Assembly: GCA_002342685.1 (NCBI GenBank)
Contig: DDQN01000016.1
Span: 1-34,823 of the forward strand
Direction: 5' to 3'
DNA length: 34,823 nt
DNA from: Vibrio sp. UBA2441
GTDB taxonomy: Bacteria; Pseudomonadota; Gammaproteobacteria; Enterobacterales; Vibrionaceae
Shown here: piece after piece, positions 15,145-22,602 of the stretch
Layout of the letters: each line of letters begins with the position of its first letter
How positions within the stretch are numbered: position 1 is the stretch's first letter
Notes under the pieces: generated by a model
Database searches by the model: none
The model's input: the letters and a program-made list of their open reading frames with translations, nothing else
Told to the model about the DNA's origin: nothing
Translations under genes and position numbers: made by a program

Positions 15145-16032
15145 TTATGCTTTTGGTCTTACACCCAATGTATGACAAAGTGCATAAGTCATTTCTGCTC
15201 TGTTTAGCGTATAGAAGTGAAAGTCTTTTACGCCTTCACGACTTAGAATTCTTACCATATCAATAGCCTGACTTGCGCCTAATAATTGCCGAGTCATAGG
15301 ATCATCATCTAACCCTTCAAATTGCTTCGCCATCCAACCAGGTACTTTGACCTTATTCATGTCTGCAAATCGAGACGCTTGTTTGAAGTTGGATACAGGT
15401 AAGATGCCCGGAACTATCTCAACATCAATACCAGCAGATACGCAACGGTCTCTGAAACGCAAGTAGCTTTCTACATCAAAGAAAAACTGAGTAATTGCCC
15501 TGTTAGCCCCTGCATCCACTTTACGTTTAAGGTTTAACAGATCTGCCTGGGCACTTTTGGCTTCCGGGTGAACCTCAGGGAAAGCCGCCACCGAAATGTC
15601 AAAGTCATGCTGAGCTTTTAGTAGTTCGACCAAATCAGAGGCATACATATCCGGCACACCGCCATTAGGAGGAATATCACCCCGCAGTGCAACAATGTTT
15701 TTTATTCCATTTGCCCAATAATCATCAGCGATATTGATAAGTTCTTCACGACTTGCATCAATGCAAGTTAGATGTGGGGCTGCTACTAAGCCAGTTTGAT
15801 CTTTAATTTGCTTAATAATTGAGTGAGTTCTGTTACGCTCGCCGGAGTTAGCTCCGTAAGTTACCGACACGAATTTTGGCTGCAGTGTTTTCAATCGATG
15901 AACGGAGTTCCACAAAGTTTCTTCCATTTTTTCAGAACTAGGCGGAAAAAATTCAAATGAAACATTAATATTGCCTAATTCAGAAATATTCTGATTTAAA
16001 GCATCCAAGTGACTTGCGTGCGAATAACTCAT
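15145..16032 (-). CDS. metF: 5,10-methylenetetrahydrofolate reductase
   Basis: This FAD enzyme reduces 5,10-methylene-THF to 5-methyl-THF, the methyl donor for methionine synthesis. The 295-residue TIM-barrel protein is normal for bacterial MetF. Visible signatures are V-S-F-E-F-F-P-P-S-S near the N-terminus, F-V-S-V-T-Y-G-A, A-L-R-G-D-I-P-P and I-T-Q-F-F-F-D. Transcription starts below a clear MetJ operator (16075-16106), so it belongs to the methionine regulon with metBL and metJ but is a separate unit. Its stop codon touches the GGTCACC array. Confidence 0.98.
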   Translation of the reverse strand: MSYSHASHLDALNQNISELGNINVSFEFFPPSSEKMEETLWNSVHRLKTLQPKFVSVTYGANSGERNRTHSIIKQIKDQTGLVAAPHLTCIDASREELINIADDYWANGIKNIVALRGDIPPNGGVPDMYASDLVELLKAQHDFDISVAAFPEVHPEAKSAQADLLNLKRKVDAGANRAITQFFFDVESYLRFRDRCVSAGIDVEIVPGILPVSNFKQASRFADMNKVKVPGWMAKQFEGLDDDPMTRQLLGASQAIDMVRILSREGVKDFHFYTLNRAEMTYALCHTLGVRPKA

Positions 16033-16074
16033 GGCGAACTCCCTGCCGGGTAAATTAAATACTGTATCTGCCTT

Positions 16075-16106
16075 TGACGTTTAGACGTCTATATGTCTGT
16101 AGAATG
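16075..16106 (-). promoter_or_regulatory. MetJ operator of metF
   Basis: Consecutive 8-bp met boxes read TGACGTTT, AGACGTCT, ATATGTCT, GTAGAATG. The second is the exact consensus AGACGTCT and the third matches 6 of 8. They start 43 bp upstream of the metF ATG. Confidence 0.88.
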
Positions 16107-16252
16107 AATTGAATTGTGATCAAAGTCAACACGTAGAACATGAGAATTCTTCATGTTAACTATAAGGCTATTTCAAGTCACTTTCTTAGCCTTTTCACGA
16201 TCGGTATCTGCTGCCTTCATTACGTGTAGATACCTAGAGAGCACTAGATAAT

Positions 16253-16277
16253 CAAAAACGGCGTCAAATAGACGCCG
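16253..16277 (-). terminator. rho-independent terminator of metBL
   Basis: On the minus strand CGGCGTC-TATTT-GACGCCG (16277-16259) is a perfect 7-bp GC-rich stem followed by TTTTT, ten bases past the metL stop. Confidence 0.9.
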
Positions 16278-16286
16278 ATTCATTAA

Positions 16287-18692
16287 TTAAAACAGGTTAG
16301 ACAATCGATTAATATCCGATTGAATAGCTCCTGCGGTTACTGCTTTACCCGCGCCCGGCCCCCGAATAACAAGTGGGTTGTCTTTATACCAGACACTTTC
16401 AATAGCAAAGATATTGTCACATGGAAGCAAATTGGCCAATGCATGGTCTGGGTTCAACGCCTCAATACCCACCGATGCGTTGCCATTTTTTTCCAATCGA
16501 GCAACATATCTCAGAACTTTACCTTCCCTCTGCGCTTTTGCTAACCTATCCGCCAAAATAGAGCTCAACAAATGGCTTTGGTCGAAAAACTCATCAGTCG
16601 ATAGATCTTTCAGCTCATCAGGAACCAATGTTTCTACTTTTATACTTTCTGGTTCAATATCCAAGCCCGACTCTCGAGCAAGTATAACGAGTTTACGCAT
16701 CACATCAGACCCATCTAAATCAGAGCGAGGGTCGGGTTCGGTCAATCCTTGCTGCCAAGCCAGTTCCACCAGTTCATTAAATGGTATTACACCGTCAAAC
16801 TGTTGAAATAACCAAGACAATGTCCCTGAGAATATGCCTGATAGAGCAACAATTTCATCTCCACTTTCTCGTAAGTCCCGAACGGTATGGTTCACAGGAA
16901 GCCCAGCGCCTACCGTTGCGTTATATAACCAATGACGCCCCGTCTTACGAAAGGCATTCTGAACCTTATGATAAAAATCGCTGGATGCTGAGCCCGCCAC
17001 TTTATTCGCAGATATAAGATGGAAACCTTTTTCAGCGAACAATGGGTATTGTTTTGATACAAATTCACTCGCAGTCACATCCAAAATGATCACTTCATCA
17101 TAATCTTGCTGATGCGAAAGCTTCTCCAGCCACTCTTTACCATCATGCTCAATGGCTTCATCGTTATATTGATTCAGTACATTCTCGACATTGAGGCCTT
17201 CCAGTGCCATCCAGTAAGACTGACTTGTCACCACGCTGATAAGGTCAAAGCTCATGCCCCTGCGTTTTTCCAGTTCCTCTTTTTGACTGGTAAACAGTGT
17301 CAACCAACTAGAGCCGATATTGCCTTTGCCACAAAGCACCAAGCCAATGCGCTTTTGTGCTTGAAACAGCTGGTTGTGAATGCCTTGGACAAGGGAACAA
17401 GTATCCGCTTTGCGTAACACAGCAACCAAACTTAAGCCTGACTCCGCTTCACACATAAACTCAACAGGAGAATTTTTCAATTGCTGATAAAAACCATGGC
17501 AATGAATCGGGTTGTTAATCACACCAGCCCCCACGGCAGCAACCATGGAGTAGCCTTCTTTCAGTCGCAGTTCTGCTTCTATTGCGGCATCTTGTAAAAA
17601 CTCTAATGCACCACCAGCGACTTCTGCAGTGTAAGCTAATAATAACTCTCCCTGATCAGACTGAACATCAAATGCCAGAGGCTGTAACTGAGCTCTTTGC
17701 AGCGTCTGTAAAACCTCTTCTTTTGCTCGTTCAAACTCATGTGCATGACTAAAATTAAGTTCAATCAGAAGTATGTCATCTAATGAAGTAATAATTTTAG
17801 CTCCTCGGCCCGAAGCAAGTACCCTTTCAATTCGCGTCGAACCTGATTCGGGCTGATAACTGCAGCGCAAATCTAAGTCCATTGCGCTTTGAGCGACAGG
17901 TTGAAGCGTTCGGCTATGTAATACTGGTGCAGCTAAGCGAGCCAGTTCACTCGCTTCATCTAAGCGTAATAGAGGCAATAAACAGGCTTCTTCCACCTTG
18001 CGTGGATCAGCGCTATATACACCAGCAACATCACTCCAAATCGTCACCCGACACGCTTCAGCCAGTGCACCAATCACGGTGGCTGAATAGTCAGATCCGT
18101 TTCGGCCTAACAATACGGTCTCACATTGTGAATCTCGGGCCATAAAACCAGTAATCACCAAACGATGATTGGAGTGTTGAGCTAAGAGTTCTCTTAACAA
18201 TGGCCAAGAGCGAGCACGATCTACTTCCGGTTGAGTTCCTCTCTCTGCCCGTAAAAAATCTCGGGAATCAATTGAAATACTGGATAGTGCTTGCTGATTT
18301 AGTAGAGCAGAAAGCAGACGTGAAGACCAAACTTCACCATGGCCCAAAACATTAGCCGCAACTGAATCTGAGAGAGGTGACAAAAGTTCACCAATTGCAG
18401 AGATTTCTGCATTAAGTTGCTTTAAAAGAGACTCGGGTTCATCGAGTAATGCTTCTATCAAACCAACTTGAAATAAGCGTAAATCCATTAACAGTTCGTG
18501 AGCTAATCGACCATCCTTATTTAACGTATTTTCCCATTCTATTAATCGATTCGTCGTATTTCCGGCAGCAGAAACAACTATTAAATCATTCTCTTGAGAA
18601 TATTCACTAAGGATGTTTACAACCCGCTTATAACATTCAGGGTCTGCTAAACTACTTCCCCCAAATTTATGCAATTGACGGACTTGAGTCAT
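16287..18692 (-). CDS. metL: bifunctional aspartokinase II / homoserine dehydrogenase II
   Basis: The N-terminal half phosphorylates aspartate; the C-terminal half reduces aspartate semialdehyde to homoserine, supplying methionine synthesis. Its 801 residues match MetL. Aspartokinase motifs are K-F-G-G-S-S-L-A-D-P (about 8-17) and L-L-G-R-N-G-S-D-Y-S. The central region is ACT-like. The dehydrogenase begins near 455 with the NAD(P) motif C-G-K-G-N-I-G-S-S, then S-A-N-K-V-A-G-S and Y-N-A-T-V-G-A-G-L-P. The ATG follows the metB TAA with no intervening base, so the two are surely one operon and probably translationally coupled. The paralogue ThrA differs in length and context; pairing with metB fixes the identity. 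Confidence 0.97.
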   Translation of the reverse strand: MTQVRQLHKFGGSSLADPECYKRVVNILSEYSQENDLIVVSAAGNTTNRLIEWENTLNKDGRLAHELLMDLRLFQVGLIEALLDEPESLLKQLNAEISAIGELLSPLSDSVAANVLGHGEVWSSRLLSALLNQQALSSISIDSRDFLRAERGTQPEVDRARSWPLLRELLAQHSNHRLVITGFMARDSQCETVLLGRNGSDYSATVIGALAEACRVTIWSDVAGVYSADPRKVEEACLLPLLRLDEASELARLAAPVLHSRTLQPVAQSAMDLDLRCSYQPESGSTRIERVLASGRGAKIITSLDDILLIELNFSHAHEFERAKEEVLQTLQRAQLQPLAFDVQSDQGELLLAYTAEVAGGALEFLQDAAIEAELRLKEGYSMVAAVGAGVINNPIHCHGFYQQLKNSPVEFMCEAESGLSLVAVLRKADTCSLVQGIHNQLFQAQKRIGLVLCGKGNIGSSWLTLFTSQKEELEKRRGMSFDLISVVTSQSYWMALEGLNVENVLNQYNDEAIEHDGKEWLEKLSHQQDYDEVIILDVTASEFVSKQYPLFAEKGFHLISANKVAGSASSDFYHKVQNAFRKTGRHWLYNATVGAGLPVNHTVRDLRESGDEIVALSGIFSGTLSWLFQQFDGVIPFNELVELAWQQGLTEPDPRSDLDGSDVMRKLVILARESGLDIEPESIKVETLVPDELKDLSTDEFFDQSHLLSSILADRLAKAQREGKVLRYVARLEKNGNASVGIEALNPDHALANLLPCDNIFAIESVWYKDNPLVIRGPGAGKAVTAGAIQSDINRLSNLF

Positions 18693-19859
18693 TTAAACCT
18701 CTCCCTGCACTGCCTTAAAAGCACAGTCTAGATCATCAACCAGATCCGAGCTATCTTCTAGCCCTACTGACAATCTCAGTAAGGTTGAAGCGACGCCTGC
18801 TTCTTTCAGAGCTTCTTCACCCATCGCTCTATGAGTCATTGAGGCAGGGTGGCATATTAAACTCTCTACACCACCTAAAGATTCAGCTAAAGAAAATAAC
18901 TGCAATTTTTCAACAAATTGCTTCAGCTCATCCATGGAGCCATTAAACTCAAAACTAAGCATAGAACCAAAGCCAGATTGCTGCTTTTTCGCAATTTCAT
19001 GCCCAGGATGATCTTTTAAACTCGGGTGATATATTTTGCCAACTTTAGATTGCTGGATAAGATAGTTCAAAACCACTTGTGCATTTTCTTCATGCACTTT
19101 CATTCTCGCACCAAGCGTTCGAATTCCTCTCAGCGTCATATAACTATCAAATGGAGTACCGGTTGCTCCTATACAATTGCCCCACCATCCAAGATCTTCA
19201 GCATGCTGTTCAGACTTAGTAATAATAACACCGCCAATAACATCCGAATGCCCATTGATGTACTTGGTTGTCGAGTGAATAACCAAATCAGCACCCAGCT
19301 CTATTGGCTTTTGGTATATAGGAGTCAAAAAGGTATTATCTACTGCAACTAAGGTTCCTGATTGGTGGGCTTTTTCACATATTTCTTCAATGTCGACTAC
19401 ACGAACCAAAGGGTTTGACGGGGTTTCCAATAAAACCAGTTTTGGTTTTTTGGCAAGTGCCTGGTCTATCTCTGAAGGATTAGATTGATCGATAAACTCT
19501 ACCTTAAAGTCACCCTTCAAAGAGCGAGTATTAAACAGTCGGTATGTCCCGCCATAGCAATCATGTGGAGCAATAATAAGATCATCAGGGCCAAGAAAAG
19601 CCGATGCCATTAGATTGATTGCAGAAGTACCGCAGTTAGTTATTACAGCACCAGAGCCGGATTCAAGTTCATATAACGCTTGCTCTAGTAATCCACGATT
19701 GGGGTTACCCGACCTTGTATAATCGTATTTAGGAACATCACCGAAACTAGGAAAACTATAGTTGGTAGATAGGTAGATTGGCGGAACGACTGAGTGATGT
19801 TGAGTATCAGACTCAATACCTGTACGTACAGCAATCGTCGCTGGCTTCCGTTGTGTCAT
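18693..19859 (-). CDS. metB: cystathionine gamma-synthase
   Basis: This PLP enzyme condenses O-succinylhomoserine with cysteine to give cystathionine. At 388 residues it is full length. The PLP lysine is K199 in V-I-H-S-T-T-K-Y-I-N-G-H-S-D. Y-D-Y-T-R-S-G-N-P-N-R (about 46-56) and S-G-S-G-A-V-I-T-N-C-G-T-S-A (about 68-80) are cofactor-binding segments. It is the first gene of metBL, with an AGGAAAG Shine-Dalgarno. It is divergent from metJ, and the four-box MetJ operator lies in the shared 363-bp region. Cystathionine beta-lyase is the main look-alike, but linkage to metL and metJ favours MetB. Confidence 0.97.
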   Translation of the reverse strand: MTQRKPATIAVRTGIESDTQHHSVVPPIYLSTNYSFPSFGDVPKYDYTRSGNPNRGLLEQALYELESGSGAVITNCGTSAINLMASAFLGPDDLIIAPHDCYGGTYRLFNTRSLKGDFKVEFIDQSNPSEIDQALAKKPKLVLLETPSNPLVRVVDIEEICEKAHQSGTLVAVDNTFLTPIYQKPIELGADLVIHSTTKYINGHSDVIGGVIITKSEQHAEDLGWWGNCIGATGTPFDSYMTLRGIRTLGARMKVHEENAQVVLNYLIQQSKVGKIYHPSLKDHPGHEIAKKQQSGFGSMLSFEFNGSMDELKQFVEKLQLFSLAESLGGVESLICHPASMTHRAMGEEALKEAGVASTLLRLSVGLEDSSDLVDDLDCAFKAVQGEV

Positions 19860-20105
19860 ATTTTGGCTTTCCTTTGCGATTAAGTATTTATTACCAAATA
19901 ACTATATACTCAAACTACCTCAAAATGCAGAATTCAGAGCACATTCTACACCTGAAAATTGAAGAAATTGAACACAGTCATAGCAACCTAATTCAAGTTT
20001 ATTTAATACTTAAATAATAAGGGTGAATTTGTCTGCCTTCAGTAAACCGAGTAGCTGAGTGTGATGTATTGATTCAATTATTGACACTTTACCCACTGAA
20101 TCAGA

Positions 20106-20137
20106 AGACGTCAATAGCTCTAGACGTCCATATGTCT
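20106..20137. promoter_or_regulatory. MetJ operator between metB and metJ
   Basis: Four contiguous 8-bp met boxes read AGACGTCA, ATAGCTCT, AGACGTCC, ATATGTCT. Boxes 1 and 3 match 7 of 8 positions of AGACGTCT, and box 4 matches 6 of 8. MetJ dimers bind such arrays cooperatively with S-adenosylmethionine. The site is 85 bp from metJ and 246 bp from metB, suggesting control of both. The rest of the 363-bp gap (19860-20222) is AT-rich, and I see no gene in it. Confidence 0.92.
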
Positions 20138-20222
20138 TTGCTTATGGCAGTAAATCCCGCTAAAATCCGCATATATACTTAAATTTGAATTTAATAATAA
20201 TTTACTCGATAAAAGGTGCGCA

Positions 20223-20540
20223 ATGGCAGACTGGAATGGTGACTACATTAGTCCTTATGCAGAACATGGGAAGAAAAGTGAACAGGTAAAAAAAATTACT
20301 GTTTCAATTCCACTTAAAGTTCTTAAAGTTTTAACTGATGAACGTACACGTCGCCAAATAAATAATTTGCGCCATGCCACAAATAGTGAATTACTGTGTG
20401 AAGCATTTTTACATGCTTATACCGGACAACCACTACCAACTGATGAAGATTTAAGAAAAGATCGACCTGATGAAATTCCTACGGAAGCCAAAGCACTAAT
20501 GACCGAGATGGGAATTGAATTTGAAGCGTTTGATGAATAG
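20223..20540 (+). CDS. metJ: methionine repressor MetJ
   Basis: This ribbon-helix-helix repressor uses S-adenosylmethionine as corepressor. The 105-residue protein is nearly identical to enteric MetJ: M-A-D-W-N-G-D-Y-I-S-P-Y-A-E-H-G-K-K-S, the DNA-contacting strand K-K-I-T-V-S-I-P (about 22-29), helix A P-L-K-V-L-K-V-L-T-D-E-R and helix B N-L-R-H-A-T-N-S-E-L-L-C-E-A-F. It is divergent from metBL across the met-box array, so it is autoregulated. The operator upstream of metF extends its regulon within this window. It is convergent with the malic enzyme gene, with the heptamer repeat element between them. Confidence 0.99.
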   Translation: MADWNGDYISPYAEHGKKSEQVKKITVSIPLKVLKVLTDERTRRQINNLRHATNSELLCEAFLHAYTGQPLPTDEDLRKDRPDEIPTEAKALMTEMGIEFEAFDE

Positions 20541-20553
20541 TAATTAGACTTTG

Positions 20554-20646
20554 GGTTATAGGTTATAGGTTATAGGTTATAGGTTATTTACCATCGCCTA
20601 TAGCACGAAGTGCGTCCTGTAACCCATAACCTGAAGAACGAAGTTC
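20554..20646. repeat. GGTTATA heptamer array with inverted copies and small hairpins
   Basis: Four exact GGTTATA units (20554-20581) and a partial one are followed by the mini-hairpin GCACGAAGTGC (20603-20613). Inverted heptamers CCTGTAA and CCCATAA (20616-20629) come next, then a second mini-hairpin GAACGAAGTTC (20636-20646). The block fills the gap between the convergent metJ and malic enzyme genes. The direct and inverted heptamers could pair, giving a long imperfect stem. Confidence 0.85.
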
Positions 20647-20652
20647 GTTCTA

Positions 20653-21912
20653 CTATTCCATATAATTTTCTGGCATTTCAATTCGGGCAACACCCGAATC
20701 TACAGCAGCCTGAGCAACGGCTTTTGCGACTCTAGAAAGTAAGCGTGAGTCCATTGGCTTAGGAATAATATATTCAATACCAAACTCTAGTACAGTAACT
20801 CCTGCCGCCTTCTTCACTTCTTCAGGGACTGGTTCCTTAGCGAGTAGACGTATTGCTTCTACCGCAGCCAACTTCATTTCAATGTTAATTTCACTAGCAC
20901 GCACATCTAATGCACCACGGAAAAGAAACGGGAAGCAGATAACATTGTTAACCTGATTAGGGTAATCCGAACGCCCGGTTCCCATAATCAGATCATCACG
21001 CACCTCATGTGCTAGTTCTGGCTTAATTTCTGGATCTGGGTTAGAACAGGCAAATACAACCGGTTTGTCAGCCATAAGCTTTAACGCTTCTGCAGGTAAA
21101 AGGTCAGGACCAGATACGCCCAAAAACAGATCAGCGCCCGTAATAACATCTTCCAACGTTCTCTTATCAGTATTGCTGGCAAAAAGTTTTTTATGTTCAG
21201 TAAGATCTTCACGACGAGTGTGGATCACACCCTTACGGTCCAGCATATATATTTTTTCTCGCTGAGCACCACATTGAATCAACAGTTCCATACAAGCCGT
21301 TGCTGCCGCACCAGCCCCCAGACAAACAATCGTTGACTCAGAAAGAACCTTACCTTGCAGTTCAATCGCATTTAGCATCCCAGCAGCAGTAACGATTGCC
21401 GTCCCATGCTGATCATCATGGAATACAGGAACATCACATCGTTCAATCAAACGACGCTCAATTTCAAAACAATCCGGTGCTTTAATATCTTCTAGGTTTA
21501 TACCACCAAAGGTATCCGCAATATTGGCTACCGTATCAACAAACTCATCAATGGTTCTGTGTTTTACTTGAATATCAATTGAATCCAGACCAGCAAATCG
21601 CTTGAATAAAAGGGCCTTTCCTTCCATTACTGGCTTCGATGCCATTGGACCTAAATTACCTAACCCAAGGATCGCAGTACCGTTGGAAATCACAGCAACC
21701 ATGTTTCCCTTCGCCGTATATTTATACACGTTATCCACATTTTGAGCGATTTCACGCACGGGTTCAGCAACACCTGGGCTATAAGCAAGTGCTAAATCTT
21801 CCACAGAATCGGCAGGCTTACTCAATTCAACTGAGATCTTTCCGGCTGTTGGATATGCATGGTAATGAAGGGCTTTTTGACGAAATTCTTCTTGTTGATT
21901 GTCATCGGACAT
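20653..21912 (-). CDS. malic enzyme, NAD(P)-dependent, short form
   Basis: The enzyme carries out oxidative decarboxylation of malate to pyruvate and CO2 with NAD(P). Malic-enzyme signatures are Y-S-P-G-V-A-E-P, Y-T-A-K-G-N-M-V-A-V-I-S-N-G-T-A-I-L-G-L, V-F-H-D-D-Q-H-G-T-A-I-V (metal and malate site) and the Rossmann L-G-A-G-A-A-A-T-A. From the ATG at 21912 it has 419 residues. It lacks the C-terminal phosphotransacetylase-like domain that makes enteric MaeB about 750 residues long. The frame extends to a TTG at 21927, but the ATG has a GGAAA Shine-Dalgarno and gives the expected M-S-D-D-N start. It is a single gene between metJ (convergent) and rpmE. I leave the symbol open because coenzyme preference cannot be read with confidence. 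Confidence 0.93.
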   Translation of the reverse strand: MSDDNQQEEFRQKALHYHAYPTAGKISVELSKPADSVEDLALAYSPGVAEPVREIAQNVDNVYKYTAKGNMVAVISNGTAILGLGNLGPMASKPVMEGKALLFKRFAGLDSIDIQVKHRTIDEFVDTVANIADTFGGINLEDIKAPDCFEIERRLIERCDVPVFHDDQHGTAIVTAAGMLNAIELQGKVLSESTIVCLGAGAAATACMELLIQCGAQREKIYMLDRKGVIHTRREDLTEHKKLFASNTDKRTLEDVITGADLFLGVSGPDLLPAEALKLMADKPVVFACSNPDPEIKPELAHEVRDDLIMGTGRSDYPNQVNNVICFPFLFRGALDVRASEINIEMKLAAVEAIRLLAKEPVPEEVKKAAGVTVLEFGIEYIIPKPMDSRLLSRVAKAVAQAAVDSGVARIEMPENYME

Positions 21913-22027
21913 AGTGCGTTTTTCCAAAGAGTGTTACGAGCGATAAGAAGGGGTAAATTCTAGTAGAAGTTATCTTAAGTTGATAGCTAAGAACGGATAT
22001 AAGGCATAAAAACTTCACCCCCTAAAA

Positions 22028-22058
22028 CGAAAGAAGGACGCCTGAGCGTCCTTCTTAA
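22028..22058 (-). terminator. terminator of rpmE
   Basis: Arms AAGAAGGACG (22031-22040) and CGTCCTTCTT (22047-22056) form a perfect 10-bp stem with a six-base loop. On the minus strand it is followed by TCGTTTT, so the T run is slightly interrupted. Confidence 0.75.
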
Positions 22059-22081
22059 ATTCGGAATCAATAATATTGCTA

Positions 22082-22300
22082 TTATTTTTTGCTTGAAAGC
22101 GCACCGAAACGTTTGTTGAAGCGATCAACACGACCACCAGTATCAACGATACGTTGCTTACCAGTGTAGAATGGGTGACACTTATCACATACGTCTAGGT
22201 GGATAGAATCTTTACCTAGAGTAGAGTTAAATTCGAAAGAGTTGCCGCAAGAACAAGTTGCGTTAACTGCTTTATACTCAGGATGAATACCTGTTTTCAT
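22082..22300 (-). CDS. rpmE: 50S ribosomal protein L31, zinc-binding form
   Basis: This large-subunit protein bridges the 50S and 30S subunits. It has 72 residues with the cysteines of the zinc-binding (C+) type: C16-S-C18 and C37-D-K-C40-H. The core Y-T-G-K-Q-R-I-V-D-T-G-G-R-V-D-R-F-N-K-R-F is standard. Vibrios often also encode a cysteine-free L31 under Zur control; this is the zinc form. It is monocistronic, divergent from priA, with its own terminator. Confidence 0.98.
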   Translation of the reverse strand: MKTGIHPEYKAVNATCSCGNSFEFNSTLGKDSIHLDVCDKCHPFYTGKQRIVDTGGRVDRFNKRFGALSSKK

Positions 22301-22602
22301 GGGAGAACCTCATATATAGGCCGTGTCGCCATCCGATTCTAAGCCGGACACCACACGTGTGTTCGTAAGTAAAAAGTATAGCGTAGCTACACCATTAAGG
22401 CGCAGTATAGTAATGAATCCCAAGGCTAGGATCAACTTATTTGGGCTTTTTTTCACCAATTAATTTTATTCAACATGCATTAGACACTCAATATTGAATG
22501 CACTAATAACAATTAGGAGGATTTATTGACTCGTTCTCGTAATTCAAACTCGCTTCCACTACACTATTTCTCTAAATTATCGCGGTTAAATAACAATACC
22601 CT
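22301..22602. other. 302-bp rpmE-priA divergent intergenic region
   Basis: No ordinary gene is seen here. The minus strand carries TATACT at about 22376-22381 as a possible rpmE -10 box. On the plus strand an AGGAGG at 22515-22520 precedes a TTG at 22526, opening a 68-codon frame that overruns the priA start in another frame. The priA ATG itself has no clear Shine-Dalgarno. Confidence 0.5.

Noticed and set aside
16378..16806. 142-residue plus-strand ORF within metL
   Set aside because: It is fully antisense to a well-conserved metL coding region. The composition is a frame shadow (serine/threonine-rich, no motifs).
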